This document shows, in pieces, positions 23,012-34,765 of a stretch of 64,000 nt of DNA (position 1 is its first letter; the number at the start of each line of letters is the position of its first letter). This DNA comes from Heligmosomoides polygyrus polygyrus. Its lineage: Eukaryota > Nematoda > Chromadorea > Rhabditida > Heligmosomidae. The position numbers and the translations under genes are program-made. The stretch covers positions 15,623,466 through 15,687,465 of the forward strand of contig OX377206.1 of NCBI GenBank assembly GCA_947396885.1, in the 5' to 3' direction. Below the pieces are notes generated by a model. That model was not told the origin of the DNA, did no database searches, and was given only the letters and a program-made list of their open reading frames with translations.

Positions 23012-23068
23012 CAAGGCGAGTGCGTGGCGCGTCCCATAGGGATTAATTATCGCCGTCCTTTGCCCATT
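23012..23068 (+). repeat. SINE-A tail fragment
   Basis: GAGTGCGTGGCGCGTCCCAT...CGCCGTCCTTTG matches only the last ~55 bp of SINE-A. Confidence 0.55.
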
Positions 23069-23179
23069 TGGACTGTACATGTTAGTGAACTAGTAGTCAA
23101 AACAGAGTTCTGTTGTTTAGCGTTTAGTCTTCAGCTTCATTTGAAGAATAATTAGATATATTATAAGCTGTTTACTACT

Positions 23180-23790
23180 ATGGGTACGTGATAGAGCAGT
23201 GGATGAGGTGTCGGTTGGTGAGCACACCCCAAATAGAGGTTCCTGGTTTGGGCTTCATTCAGGTCAACCAAGCGTTCTTCCAACGCCTTTGGATTGGCAA
23301 ATTGCAGCCAGACTAGTCTAGTAGGAATGAACCACTGTCTTGTCAATCGAGGGCGTGTATGACGCAGTCGGAGGAGGTGCCGGCTGTCGCGCGTAGCCGA
23401 TACCACGTTCTTGGTTCGGATTTCCCGCTCAGGCCGACCAAGCCTTCAGTGCCTCCGGGATCGGTGAGTTGGTACTAGACTTGTCTGCGAAGGGCAAAAC
23501 GTTGTCTTGTTCATCGACTGGCCACCGCAAATCATTGCATGCAATGCCCCATACCGCATACCAATCACGTCCACGACATCTCGTAGAAGTATGTAGAACG
23601 CGTGGCGCACTCCAAAAAGGAATTGGCCATCGCCGTTCTTTACCCTTTTAGCCTTATCAATTTGACCATCACAAATTTCTATATGGTTCAACTACGCATT
23701 CAATTTGCCACCTCGGTATCCCGTTAAAATTGAATACCCGGCGCATTCCACATAGGAAAATTGATTAGCGCCGCATACATTAAAATTAGC
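23180..23790 (+). repeat. old SINE-A copy split by a younger SINE-A
   Basis: The 5' part (23180-23350: GAGCAGTGGATGAGG, CTGGTTTGGGCTTC, CAACCAAGCGTTC) and the 3' part (about 23654-23790: TGACCATCACAAATTTCTATA, CTACGCATTCAATTTGC, GCGCATTCCACATAGG) are consecutive in SINE-A. They are separated by the complete copy at 23351-23653. Confidence 0.75.
23351..23653 (+). repeat. SINE-A copy nested in another SINE-A
   Basis: A complete copy, from GGGCGTGTATGACGCAGTCGG to CGCCGTTCTTTACCC. A short imperfect duplication (TTGTCAAT before, TTATCAAT after) marks the insertion point in the older copy. Confidence 0.75.
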
Positions 23791-23873
23791 CCTTTATTGC
23801 CACTAGCAACGTTATTTTGTAAAGTATTGCATCGGTTTATAAAGAGGGAAACAATGCTCCAGCGTTTGAAAGG

Positions 23874-24163
23874 TGGACGCCTGCTAACGCGGTCGGAGGA
23901 GGCGCCTGCTATCGCGTACATCCGGCAACGAGGTTCTTGGTTCGAGTTCCTTGCAGACCAGTCGAGTCCCTTTCATCGCTTCTCTTCTCGCTAGTGGGAA
24001 TCAGATTTCTTCGGGAAGGGTTGACCTCTGGTGGCTGGCCACTGCAAGTCAGTATAGGTTAAACACGCATTCAAATTGCACTCACGATGTCCTGCAGAAG
24101 TAGAATGCGTGGAGTATTGCTCATAAGGATTGTCTAACGCCGTGCTTGATCCTTATTCCTTTT
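23874..24163 (+). repeat. SINE-A copy, diverged
   Basis: The head has a better B box than most copies (GGTTCGAGTTCC). The body and tail (CCGTGCTTGATCC) are diverged. Confidence 0.75.
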
Positions 24164-24549
24164 TGTAGGTTCGATGAAGTTTGCAGGACGTCACGGTGAA
24201 GGGGCTCGTGGGCGTACTCATTCTCCGCCTTTGAGACACTCTACGATTGAGACTCGAGTAAGCAGGGATGTCAAATTCATGATATGTCTGGCTATGGCTG
24301 TCCACGGATCAAAAGTACTTCCAGGGAGATTTGATGGTGACACTTTGAAGCACGACTTCATAACAACGAGCTTGTTGTCAGGCACCATTCTACACCAGAG
24401 GAAGAGTGATTGAAAGCTTGCACTGAGAATGAGTGACAATTTCCATTAGATGGAAGGACATTGGTCTCGGCTCACTTGCTCTCCTCAGTCTTTGAAAACT
24501 GGGAAGGAGGAGTAGAAGCTTCGCTAAGATTGAGTGAGTTTCTTCGAAA

Positions 24550-24825
24550 GACGCGGCTGTAGCACAACCAAAGGAGGCGCCAGCTGATGCGCGCATCATA
24601 GATCGATCCTCTTGGCTCGGGTCTCATCATGACCAACCAAGCTTTCTAACCTTCCGGAGTATTTGTCTGGGAAGGACGAAACGTTTAGTTGTTCATGATC
24701 TGGCCACCGCTTGTCATTGTATGAGCCAATTACTCATGGAGGTTGTCTCCACGAGATTCCGCTGAAGTGGAAAGCATGGCGCATCCTGAAAGGGATTGAA
24801 GAACGAAGAAATTATCCTAAGGGTG
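24550..24825 (+). repeat. SINE-A copy, diverged
   Basis: Blocks are GTAGCACAACCAAAGGAGGCG, TTGGCTCGGGTCTC, CCAACCAAGC, TTGTCTGGGAAGGACGAA, CATGGCGCATCCTGAAAGG and a poor tail. Confidence 0.65.
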
Positions 24826-24904
24826 TGCATGAGAAACACTGACTTTCACTAGAAGCGCACGATGTATGCAGTGTTTTCTCAAAAATTTGGCTTTATGTAC
24901 ACCA

Positions 24905-25217
24905 TTCGGCAGAGACAGAGACGCTGTCGCGTGGGGGAAGTTGTCGAAAATTGGGTGGGCCGACCACGTAATGCGCTCCGCAAGACACCCTCTAAAGGAG
25001 AGCCCTCACCGACTGGATCCCGCTGTAGGTGAAAAGAACACCACGATGCCCACCAACGCGTTGCTCAGACTTCTTTGTGAAAGTTCTGAACGAACGATCA
25101 GACCCTCGAACGAAGACACTGGCGCACTCTGGCACCTGATAGGGACGAGTGGAGACGCTGCTGACACGCGCTCCTGCGGCTCGATGATCAACGGGACGAC
25201 AGGTGATTGGGGAGATA
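24905..25217 (+). pseudogene. RTE 3'-end fragment
   Basis: AGAGACGCTGTCGCGTGGGG to AACGGGACGACAGGTGAT matches the last ~310 bp of the intact RTE elements, including the terminal ACAGGTGAT. It is a strongly 5'-truncated insertion with several indels. Confidence 0.85.
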
Positions 25218-25384
25218 TGCCCTAGGAAAATCGAGGGCTAACAACTGCTCGATTTATGTATTCGTGGCTCTTCATGTCAAGCTTACAACACCGGACATTG
25301 AATTTTCTCTTAGCCGATGTTCGTGAAGAGGGGGGTGCCGTGTAAGAACCATCTCATGAACGAACGTGGGCCGTCTCCGGATTG

Positions 25385-25440
25385 GTCAGATTCTGGAACG
25401 CTGTTGCATGGGCTAGATGGTCTGAAATTAGGCGGGTGTC
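25385..25440 (+). pseudogene. tiny RTE fragment
   Basis: ACGCTGTTGCATGGGCTAGA...AAATTAGGCGGG matches the [14 protein letters not shown] coding region of the RTE ORF. It lies about 170 bp after the fragment above and is more diverged. Confidence 0.5.
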
Positions 25441-26044
25441 ACGAGTTCACCTGGATGACTCGGCTCAGCAGTGTGTCCATAGAACACTAGAACGCTGATA
25501 AGGTTCTACTATTTTGTAAGGACTATCACGAAAGGGATCAAAAAAGGGCTATAAAGCTCCTTGTGCCCGAGAAGTATTGGTCGAGGGGAATATATTGTTC
25601 TGGTAGAGATGGCTATTCTCTTTGTAGTTTCCTACAATCCGAATTGTAGCTGCTAGGCATTTATCTTCTAGTTTACCACCCTAAAACACAACAACAAGGA
25701 CTTCAATGTGGTCGAGTCGACACGTGGAGCACGTGGAGCTGGCATCGTGGTTGTCGTTTCGATAAGCGTAGAGGAAAAGGTATTTGATCCCTGCTCCATG
25801 AAACTGTGAGAGTTCTTTGGAGGCACTGCGGACACGAGAAGGCGGAAGATGGCATTTGACGTGTTTGGTGCGGCTGCTGTGCCACATTGGCACGCGACCG
25901 AGACGAACGAACATTTCGTTGACACCCTCACTAGCCATTAAATAAGTGGCAGTGATGAGATAAACCTCTCTAACAAAAAGTTTATATGATTTCATTATAG
26001 TGCAGAAGATGAAAAACCACTGGATAAAAATCTGAAAAACTTGA

Positions 26045-26115
26045 ATTGGTCTGTATCCGAACCCCCGACCTCGTGCTCACGAGTCCTCAACAATACCCAC
26101 TCGGCTAACTCCGAA
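26045..26115 (-). repeat. tRNA-like pseudogene or SINE head
   Basis: On the minus strand, AGTTAGCCGAGTGGG resembles the A-box region of Ser/Leu tRNAs and GGGGGTTCGGATAC resembles a B box. Stem pairing is incomplete, so a functional tRNA is unlikely. Confidence 0.35.
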
Positions 26116-26532
26116 CTGTTGGTGGACGGCATCCCGAAAATCACACGGTTTTGTCTTGGGACAGTTTTTCGTCATTTCCGCCCCCCCCCCCCCGATGGAC
26201 TGTAGAAAAACGAAAAACAATTCGGTGCTTCTCGTCTCATGCCCAACAACATCATGCAGGTCTCGTTGAGAATCTTTGGGGGAAGCTCATGGGCTTCCCT
26301 TGTAAGAGACACGCAGTCAAGCAAACTAGAGAGCTTGTAGTTGAAAAATGGCTTCCGTCTACTTTGTTAGTGATAGTTCCGTCTAGATTTAGGAGCAATT
26401 TTTTTGAGGAAGCGCTCTGAGGAACTGAGAACAGCAGAAGAGTTACAGTGGACAAAGAAGAATAGTTGGGAATTTCGTTTGGGTTCTATAGTCCGTCTTT
26501 GTTCCATGTACAGCAATTCAAAAACTCTGTTA

Positions 26533-27444
26533 TTAGGGGGGGGGGCAAAAGTAATGAGACAAAATGAAAAAAATCTTTATCTCCTTATAACTCAATTACA
26601 ACTCAACGGTGCTGAGGAATGCATTTGCCATTAAGGGCAATGACCTTGCTGCCATCGCTCAGTCAACTTCCTGATCCCATCCTTACAGAACTGCTTGAGC
26701 CTGGTGTTCATCAACTGCTCGATATGGTTGTCAAGGACTGCTTGGGTTCTTGTGTCTCTTCCGACTAGGAAGTCCTGTAGGCTCAAGTAGTAGTGGTAGT
26801 TGCATGGAGAGATGTCTAGCGAATACGGTGGGTGAGGCATGTGAACGTAGCCCAGCTGGCCAAGCTTATCCGTGCTTACTTGTTCCCGATGGGGTGCGGC
26901 GTTGTCGAAGAGGAGAACCTTCTTGAAGCGCTGCGAATGAATGAGAGCGAGTCGCCGGCTCATCTCCTCTATTTCGTTCACCATGGCCTTGGAGTTCATC
27001 GCTGTGCTCTTGGGAAACAGCCTCCGGCAAACCGAACCATGGGCGACTACCCAAAAGCTCCAAAGATGCTTCTCGCCGTGAACATCTCGCCGAACGAAGG
27101 TCGGTAACAGGTCACCAGGCCTCACCCAGACTCGCTGCCTGGCAGGGTTAAGGTAGAAGACGTACTTCTCATCTTGCGTGAATATTGAGCCCAGGCTGCT
27201 CGGGGTTGGGAATTGGGGGAGATTTGCGCGACACAGGTCGACTCGTCAGACTGGGGTTTCGGCATGAGACAGGCTGGGGTTTTTGGCATGCTTCTGGAAA
27301 GGGCAGAAGTGGTAACTTCTCAGATGGGCTTCAGTAAGTAGCATACAAACATACAAATACAACAAGTACGAATCCAGACTCCAGCCACGAGATATATGGA
27401 CACGGCATGGGGTGTCTCATTACTTTTGCCCCCCCCCCCCCTAA
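26533..27444 (-). mobile_element. deleted mariner-family transposon
   Basis: Ends are TTAGG followed by a G run and CAAAAGTAATGAGAC, and its reverse complement, with TA at 26531-26532 and 27445-27446. The length of 912 bp is less than the roughly 1.3 kb usual for mariners. The space between the 5' TIR (27444) and the DEK motif is too small for the DNA-binding domain, so that part is deleted. The fragment at 46617-46924 shares the same junction. Confidence 0.88.
26631..27210 (-). pseudogene. mariner transposase remnant
   Basis: The minus-strand frame reads SIFTQDEKYVFYLNP (first catalytic Asp region), then VRPGDLLPTFVRRDVHG, KKVLLFDNAAPHR (second Asp), and PPYSLDISPCNYHYYLSLQDF. In the mariner D34D signature the third acidic residue precedes Y in this last block. 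Here it is Asn, so the catalytic triad is broken even though the frame is open to the stop at 26631. The N-terminal helix-turn-helix part is missing. Transposase from this copy should be inactive. Confidence 0.85.
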
Positions 27445-28321
27445 TAAAGCCCTGCAAGCTAGTGGTATCCATATCTCGGTTATTTTTGATGCTCAGCCTC
27501 CTTCACATCCGAGAAAGTCTTGATTTAGTCGTGCTCAAGCAGCGTTTCACGTGAAGCCAACTCCCCCCCCCCCCCCTCTCCCTTCCCTGCTGGTTCGAGA
27601 ACGTGAACATTGCTCATTCGTTTTTGCTCATTAAACGCGATGATACCATTGTCCGGAAAATAAACAAATTTGTTGATGACGAAAAATAGGTACCACTTGT
27701 CCCTAGATGATTGGAATTCGCTCTTGAGTATTCGATTCGTAATACACGGATAGTCGGCCTTCAGTATGTATCGCGAAAGCCATGGACGTATATTTTCTCA
27801 GTTTCTAATGAGATTCTTGCAGAATAACTTGGTTATTTTATTTCATTCAACTCTCTTGAATAGTTGACTCAAATGTCGCTTCGATGAAAAAAGATAGAAG
27901 TCACCCAGAGGTTTTTTTCTTTCACGGTTTTCTTTTCAGAGCAGCAAAATCTTCACCATGCTGATCACCACTTTTAGATTTCTGCTAACTCAATTTTGCA
28001 TTCCAAGCTGTTTTATGTATTTATTTATTTCTAGAGCTTTATCTGGTACATTACGTTGAAAGCATATAACGCGGTGGCGCAGATAAACTGTACACGCCAC
28101 TCAGCCAATCAAAGAGCCGGGATAGAAACGCAAGCACTTGGAGAAGAATATGTAGCCCTTGAACTGATTTGGTTTAGCACTTCACCCCGCCAATCAGTGT
28201 CGTTTCGTGCGGGTATTCTTCGTTCCATTCTAGCTGATGTTAGTCCGTACTCCTGGTATTAGCCTATGTTCATTCTGTTCTGGCTTTGAAAACGCGACGA
28301 TGTTGCTCCATTTCTAGGGTT
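27445..28321. other. intergenic, no gene recognised
   Basis: It contains a C-run at about 27563-27576. A TTTATTTATTT patch near 28018-28030 is followed by a weak tRNA-like GCGGTGGCGCAG. No coding signal is seen. Confidence 0.35.
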
Positions 28322-29023
28322 CTACCAACTCTTCTTGTCGTCTTGAACAGAAACTCTACCGGGACCGTAGGCAATGACTAGAAGCAACCCTCCAGTAACA
28401 GACATTGTTCGGAAGAAGTCGTAGTTCATGAAATCGCGGTAGAATCGGTCAACCGGAACACTCCACCAGGCATTTAGCCACAGATTCAGGCCATACATCC
28501 AAACGAAAGTAAGTCTTAAGTCTTGTATCCAACGCATACTACCACAATTAGGGTGAATCCTACGACGATCTCAGTTAACTGCAAGAAAATCATCTCGAAT
28601 TGGAAAAGAGAAGTAAACATGAAGATTAGTAAAACTCGTCCAGCAAGCAGCATTTAAGATTTTGGTTCGTTAGAATCTCCCATGGTTGGCACACCAGCGA
28701 ACAACTACGCTTTTTCCTCTTGAGTTTCCGCCAGCAACAGGGCTAGTCCACCGCCGACAGCAACATTTCTAGCAAGGAACTTAAGATACCACAGAATGTG
28801 GTAGGCAACAGTCTGCAGTAGGACAATTGATCCGAGAATAGCACAGGCGATAGTGACCTTTTTTCGTAGCATAACCGTGATCACGGGTACAAATTGACCG
28901 AAGAAGTTGTAGATGGCAAATTCTGACGCTAGAAACCATCCACATGGCCAGGACTTCTGCATAAACTGTCGCTGATCGTCCCATTGAAACCACATTCGTA
29001 TACCATCTTCAAGAAACCGCATG
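28322..29023 (-). pseudogene. SURF4 (Erv29/SFT-4) processed pseudogene
   Basis: The minus strand encodes most of a SURF4 protein without introns: [63 protein letters not shown], then TAG, LFAGVPTM, a further TAA, GRVLLIF, a frameshift, [33 protein letters not shown] and the C-terminal KKSW. SURF4 is a multi-span ER cargo receptor, and the KKxx ending is its ER-retrieval signal. The stops fall inside conserved segments with homology on both sides, so they are not introns. The N-terminal part upstream of FLEDG is not recognisable. Lack of introns suggests a retrocopy, though no poly(A) tract remains. Confidence 0.88.
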
Positions 29024-29977
29024 TCCCTGTCGTAAGCATCGGACCGCGACAACTCGTCCAATTTCGTCGCGCAACGTGCGCGACACCGGGTGGTTCGCGC
29101 GGCGCTGGAGGTATGTCTGCCCTCGGGGCTTGCACACCCGTCCGATGTGGCTTCGTGTCCACAGTCCAAATTTTTAAAAATCAATTCTTAACTACATGAA
29201 TTTCTTGGCAAATTTGACGCTATCATCTATTCGTTGTGAACTAAATGTAGATATGTATGGTGAATAAGCAGATAAAAAGGGTAAAAATAAAATGAGTAAG
29301 CGAAATAAAATTGGAGAAATTAAACAAGCGAAGTGTTAATCAAATGAAAGCTAGACAAATAAATAAGCTGCTCAACGGTGGAGCAAACGAGTGACGCATT
29401 TGAGCCTGGTTGCGTAATAGCAATAATAATAATAATAAAACCATCGATTGTCCTCTTACCAAACTCTCTCTTCAGTTCTCTTTAGAAAGCTTGTTTAGTT
29501 CTTTCAACTGCCCATTATTTTGAGATCTTCTGCCCTTCAACATGACGAGCGTATCTATAACGAAAGCAATTATCGGCAAGGGAATTATTTAGGCCGAAAG
29601 TAGCACGAGCTTTGAGGGGGAGGAGGATGGGTGGTCCCGAATAATAATAGTATTAGCTTTCGTCATGTGTCCCTACTTTCACCTCCCCGCTTTCAACCAA
29701 AAATATTCATTTTTGATAGTTGTAGAGTTTTTTGTTCATAAGAATGTGTGAATACGCGTAATTATAAACGTTTTTCGAATGCAATAGGCTAAAAGATAAT
29801 CTGCTAATTATCTGAAATGGAATGTCGGACTTGATGAAAAGGAAAGTAATCCCCTGTCTCACCTCTAAGCCCTATTCAGGCTATTAAGGACATTGAACAG
29901 CTAGCCACTCCCAGAAGATCATCAGTAGGGCACGGAGCGGTAGCAGATGATAATAAGGGTGGCGTGCTGTTTATTAT

Positions 29978-30202
29978 AGTTGTACCCGAATGAAGATTCG
30001 AACATTCGAATTCCAATAATTCTACTCGAAATCGAATATTCGTATTCGAACGTTCAAAAAACCCGACTTTCGAATGTATTCGAATTCGAGTGCTCGAAAA
30101 AACGCGATTTTCGAACGTACTCGAATTCGAGTGCTCGAAAAAATGCCATTTTTTAATATTCGAAAATCGTCGCTATACGAAATTTTTGGGAGAGCACAAC
30201 TA
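29978..30202. mobile_element. ATTCGAA minisatellite element 2
   Basis: Ends TATAGTTGTACCCG and GAGCACAACTATA (inverted) enclose tandem units of ATTCGAATTCGAGTGCTCG with AAAAAACGCGATT spacers. Confidence 0.6.
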
Positions 30203-30356
30203 TACTGTATATGCCAAAGTGACTTCCAAGTTTTTGGGGGAAAACCCAACGGGTTGGGCTATAAGGGATTTGAAAGGTCAAATTACTGGTCGATTAATAG
30301 GATTTTTCTTGTATAGGACAAATTTCTAAATTAAGATGTTTGTTGACGTATCTTTT

Positions 30357-31835
30357 AGGTGGCGATGTCCGTTCCTCTACCTGGTGCCACTGGAAACTGC
30401 CCGCTTTGCGAGCTAAGCCGAACACGGACATTCGATTGCAGGTGACAGGCCATTGTGACAGGCCGGCCTACGAACACCCATGTCACATCGCATGGTGCAT
30501 GACAGTTCAAGCTTCTCGAGATAGTGCTGCGGCGTCCGCGGGAGCCGACGCGCTCGCAGAGCCCGGCGAGTGTGAGAAGTATGCGAAGGTACCTGATGCG
30601 AGGACGACATCGGGGGGGGGGGGGGGGGCAACTGAGCTAGTCCGTAAGTCCCGTAACGTGAGCAGGACCCGCGTAGCAACGCTGAATGTGGATACGTTGA
30701 CGGGCCGCTCGTGCGAGTTGGTTGAAGCTCTGAAGTGTAGAAGAGTTGATTTCTGTGCGGTGCAGGAGACGAGGTGGTCCTGCAGCAACTCAAGGAGCTT
30801 AGGATGTGGCTTCAAGGCCGTTCATTGTGGAAGTCCCAGGACCACCAGTGGTGTCGTTGTAATCGTCTCCGAACGATTTCGTGACTCGATTGTAAGCATC
30901 GAACGCTTTGACGATCGATTGATGATGATTGTTGTCGCCGCTAAGGAGCGACTCTATCACTTTTTCTCTGCGTATGCTCCGCAGACTGGCTGCTCCCATC
31001 AAGCCAAGGATGAGATTTGGAACCTGCTTGATGAGAAGACAGCAAAGGTGCCGTCGAAAGATGTCATCCTAGTCGCTGGTGACCTTAATGGGCACGTAGG
31101 TGCTGCGAAAGACGGGTACAGCTGTCATGATGGTTTCGGATACGGATCACGCCGATGGTGAGCGCATTCTCCACTCCTCTTTGTTGTAGTCATGGATGCC
31201 ATCACACGAGATCTTCAGAAGCCCGCCCCCTCGACGTTGCTTTATGCCGATGACGTGATGCTCGCTAGCGAAGGTAAAGGTGAACTCGAGCGAGAGGTGC
31301 AAGCTTGGTGTGATCGCCTGGAGCGGTTTGGAGCCAAACTGAACGTGAAGAGCACCGAATATCTAACGACGGACGTTACTGAGTCCAGCTTCATATGAGT
31401 TAACGGCATCGAGCTTCCTCGCACTGCGGTCTTTAAGTACCCGGGATCAGCAGTCGCGTCTGACGGCAAACTGATGGTCGAAGTGAATTCACGCGTGAGT
31501 GCAGCTTGGTCCAAGTGGAGCTCGTTGACTGGGGTGCTCTGCGACAAAAAGGTACCAGAGCGCTTTAAGTCGAAGATCTAGAGAGCAGTCGTCCAGTCAG
31601 TAGCGATGTACGGCGCTGCCAGTAAGGAAGTTGAAACGCGCCTCAGCGTCATGGAGAGATGCTGCGCTGGACGTCTGGAGTCACCCGCATGGACAGCATC
31701 CGAAACGATGTCATTCGGCAGAAGTTCGGTATCGCACCGATAGCTGATAAGATGTGCGAAGCTCGCTTGCGATGGTACGGCCACGCTCTGCGTGAAAAGG
31801 AAGACAGCGTCCGCAAGATAGGCCTTAACTTCGAG
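30357..31835 (+). pseudogene. second LINE type with internal deletion
   Basis: A 5' frame to 31161 carries an AP-endonuclease domain: RVATLNVDTLTGRS, FCAVQETRWS, SGVVVIVSERF, HFFSAYAPQTG and VILVAGDLNGHVG. It is followed directly, from about 31190, by the late RT part: LLYADDVMLASEG with the catalytic YADD, FGAKLNVKSTEYL, then stops at 31396-31398 and 31579-31581, and RLRWYGHALREKEDSVRKIG. The region between endonuclease and YADD (roughly 1 kb in related elements) is missing. A G-run at about 30613-30628 interrupts the N-terminal part. It is distinct in sequence from the RTE copies at 6521 and 36812, and dead. Confidence 0.85.
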
Positions 31836-34035
31836 GTAATAGAAAAGGATGATTCCTTCAGCAACGCCTCCAACAATGTCACAGTTTTCGATTTCCTTAG
31901 CTCAGAACTGGTGCAGCAGAACGGCCTGACCCTGACCTTGAGTTCAGTCTGATCATTGAGTTCTTTGGCGAGCAGATGCATTTATTTCATCACTACCATT
32001 TCTTTTCTTTTACCCATAACATACTCCACAGGGCTTCCCTATATTTTGTGGTTTTCTAGTAGTACCCGCTGTACATGTTATCGTTCCATCGATCAAAATC
32101 GTTCAGGACCCTCCCAGCACCTTACAAATGCTTGCTCTTAGGTCAACACTATTTCTACACAGAACACCCTTTCAATAACAGCTTCCTTAGTATTTTGTGA
32201 CTTTTTAGTAGTACCGTTCATGAAGGATAAGGATTCATCGATTGAAATCGATAAGCACCCTCTCAGCACTTTGAGGATAAGAGTTGAAGCCGCTGAGCTG
32301 CTGGCTTTCTGGGCAAGCGGGCGGCAGCATCGGTGAAGCCTCCTCTGGAAAAGGTTTAACAAGTTGAACATGTAAGACCCCTTCTGTAAGAGATGAAACG
32401 CAATCGTTTGCCAACGAGATCAAGGGGTGTATGGGAGCAGTAGCCCGAGGCGGCGTTACTGTTCCATACCTCCTTTAACTATTTGCAAATGGTGCAGTGG
32501 CGCGAGGCGCTGCCGGCGCGCACCATGCGAGGGGATCGAACCCCTCACCACGCCTCATCTATCCCTTTACTTAAACGAACATTTTCCAAGTTTTCTATTA
32601 TAGTGACGTTATTCTGCATTCTATTGCATTACCTTATGCACCCACAAGCACTATACAACCACTAGGAAGTGTCTGAATTCCAAAACGGATGGAGAGGTAG
32701 CTTAAAGGAGCAGCTTAGGAGCCGCAGCTTTTCTCCGTTATTCGGTCTTTGGTCAAGGAAATTGTGAAGTTTACTTTTTAGCATAATTCTGTTGGACGAA
32801 TCGGTAACGACAAGAACTGCTTCGTGCAAAAGTTCGGAAGTGCTGGTAATACTACTGAAAGTACTGCTTCGAATGTCCAGACATTCGATGAACTCTATTC
32901 TTCCGAATTATTAAAAAAATAGTTAAAAGCCTGTAACAGCGCCAATAAGTGCAGAATCTGTTCAAAGAATAGCCAGACGCAATGCACTATTGTACATTTA
33001 TGACTCCAGACAACGAAGAGAGGCCGAGAAAAATTCTCGCAAACTTTGCCGAAGTAGATATTTATTTGCAGCAAACACTTTCATTAACAGGAATACATAA
33101 GATAATTGTTTGAAAATATTTTTTTTTGCAATTGAGTAAGGTTGTCATTAGGCTACTTAATCTGCTTGCAAAGCTTAATTTCGTAGAATTTCGGATATAA
33201 GAGTTTCAGCGCCTGTTATCATTTTTTTGATGAATAACTGGCACAAGAGCAGAGTTATGTGGGATATGGTCACTCTGAAGGAGAAAAATTTATTTTGTCA
33301 CGTTGTTCGGTTTACACTCTGTTTCTAACTACAACAGTGGTCAGGCTTAAAAAGTATGTTTGTTGTTTTTTTAGAATTAATCAATTTTGGATCTTATTTG
33401 TTTTCTATGTGACTGTACGCACCGCAGTATTGGCTCTGGCATTACCGAACTGAGATACGATTTTAATTTGTACAAAAGGCGGAGCTATCAAGTCTAGCTA
33501 GCGTTCCTTTATAAAAAAATCCAACGTGTATATTATACCCACATTTTTGTAAAATCCTGAGTTGTTGGTCTAAGGCGGCAAAAATATTTATAAAATATTT
33601 TGCATTTATGTCAAGTCCTAACACTATTAGTGGGGAATCAAAATGTGTAAGCCTCTATTAAGTTGCTGCAATGCTGTCCTTGTCACTAGAATTCTTCGTT
33701 TCAGAGTTTTATACACTCATTGATCGCTGTGATGCTTGTCCTTTATCTTCTATAAGATCGGAAAAGTGGGAAAGAATATTCTGCAAACTTAAGATTTGGC
33801 GAGAATCCTTAAGATTAAGCAGTTACGTAAGGCTAAAGTGAATCATCAATGAATGTTTCTTGCCTGGGATAAATCGGATCAAAAAGCTGTGGTTTACCCT
33901 CTCTCTATGGGAAAAAAGCAAGGAATGAAAAATAGAAGCGGTTTTTTTGGGGCATGAAATGGTTTTTCCTTATCAACACCATTTACGAGACACATACACA
34001 GACACGTACACGGCGCGTCATAAATATGTTCGTGG
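31836..34035. other. intergenic, no gene recognised
   Basis: At 32483-32560 lies a tRNA-like block (GTGGCGCGAGGCGCTGCC and GGGGATCGAACCCCTC) that may be a SINE head. The remainder is AT-rich with short frames only. Confidence 0.35.
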
Positions 34036-34260
34036 GGTTAAAGGATAAATGTAAAAGACAGTTAATTCCTTTGAGGAGTGAGCCACGCATTTATTTTTGT
34101 GGGACATCCCGGAGAAAATTTGAGCGCCTAGTTCATCTGCACAATAACTTGCGGTGATCAGCTTACAAGCAAATCAGTACTTTACCGTCTCCATGAAAGT
34201 CCTCTCTGTAGTTCTGCAGGAACAGAAGGCTTGTTTTCATTTACCTGGAGCCGAAGGACG
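34036..34260 (-). repeat. diverged SINE-A copy
   Basis: In plus-strand order: AAAGGATAAATGTAAAAGACAG, GAGCCACGCATTTATTTTTG, GGACATCCCGGAG, ATAACTTGCGGTGATCAGC. The head end is lost. Confidence 0.55.
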
Positions 34261-34607
34261 AATATCAAAGAAGGTATCTTGCCACAAAAATATCTCGTCA
34301 CCATCATTGTAAAAGATGGTGCTGTACCAAATTAGACATGAAACGGTACGGGCACGAAACGCCGCCCCTTTCCTTATTCTTTTGAAGCTTTTAGACCCTT
34401 GGCGATGCCATGATTTTGTTTTTGTATGGTGTTTTTAACCAATTTCTAAATGCCAAAACTAGTGGGAGAGTTGAAATTTTAACAAAATATGCTCCATTTT
34501 TTGAGCGCGATGTGTTGCAAAATAGCTTGTTAATATCTCAAAATCATTTCTTGGCAATCTTTTTGTATTAAACAACACACATGAGTGATGTATGAAAAAT
34601 TGCGAAC

Positions 34608-34765
34608 TTGATCAAACAGCACCACAGATGTAATGGCTTGGAGCATTCCCGCCGCCCGCTCTGCAGGAGGAGTGGGTTCGAGCCACGCCGAACGCTAGAG
34701 TTTGGATCGCAACAAACATCGTTATAACAGCTAAAAACCTCAGTACCAACCCATTGAGGCTTAGA
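34608..34765 (+). repeat. SINE-B copy 2
   Basis: ATCAAACAGCACCA, a degraded tRNA-like body with GTGGGTTCGAGCCACG, then TAGAGTTTGGATCGCAAC and AACAGCTAAAAACCTC, in the same order as at 10851. Confidence 0.7.
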
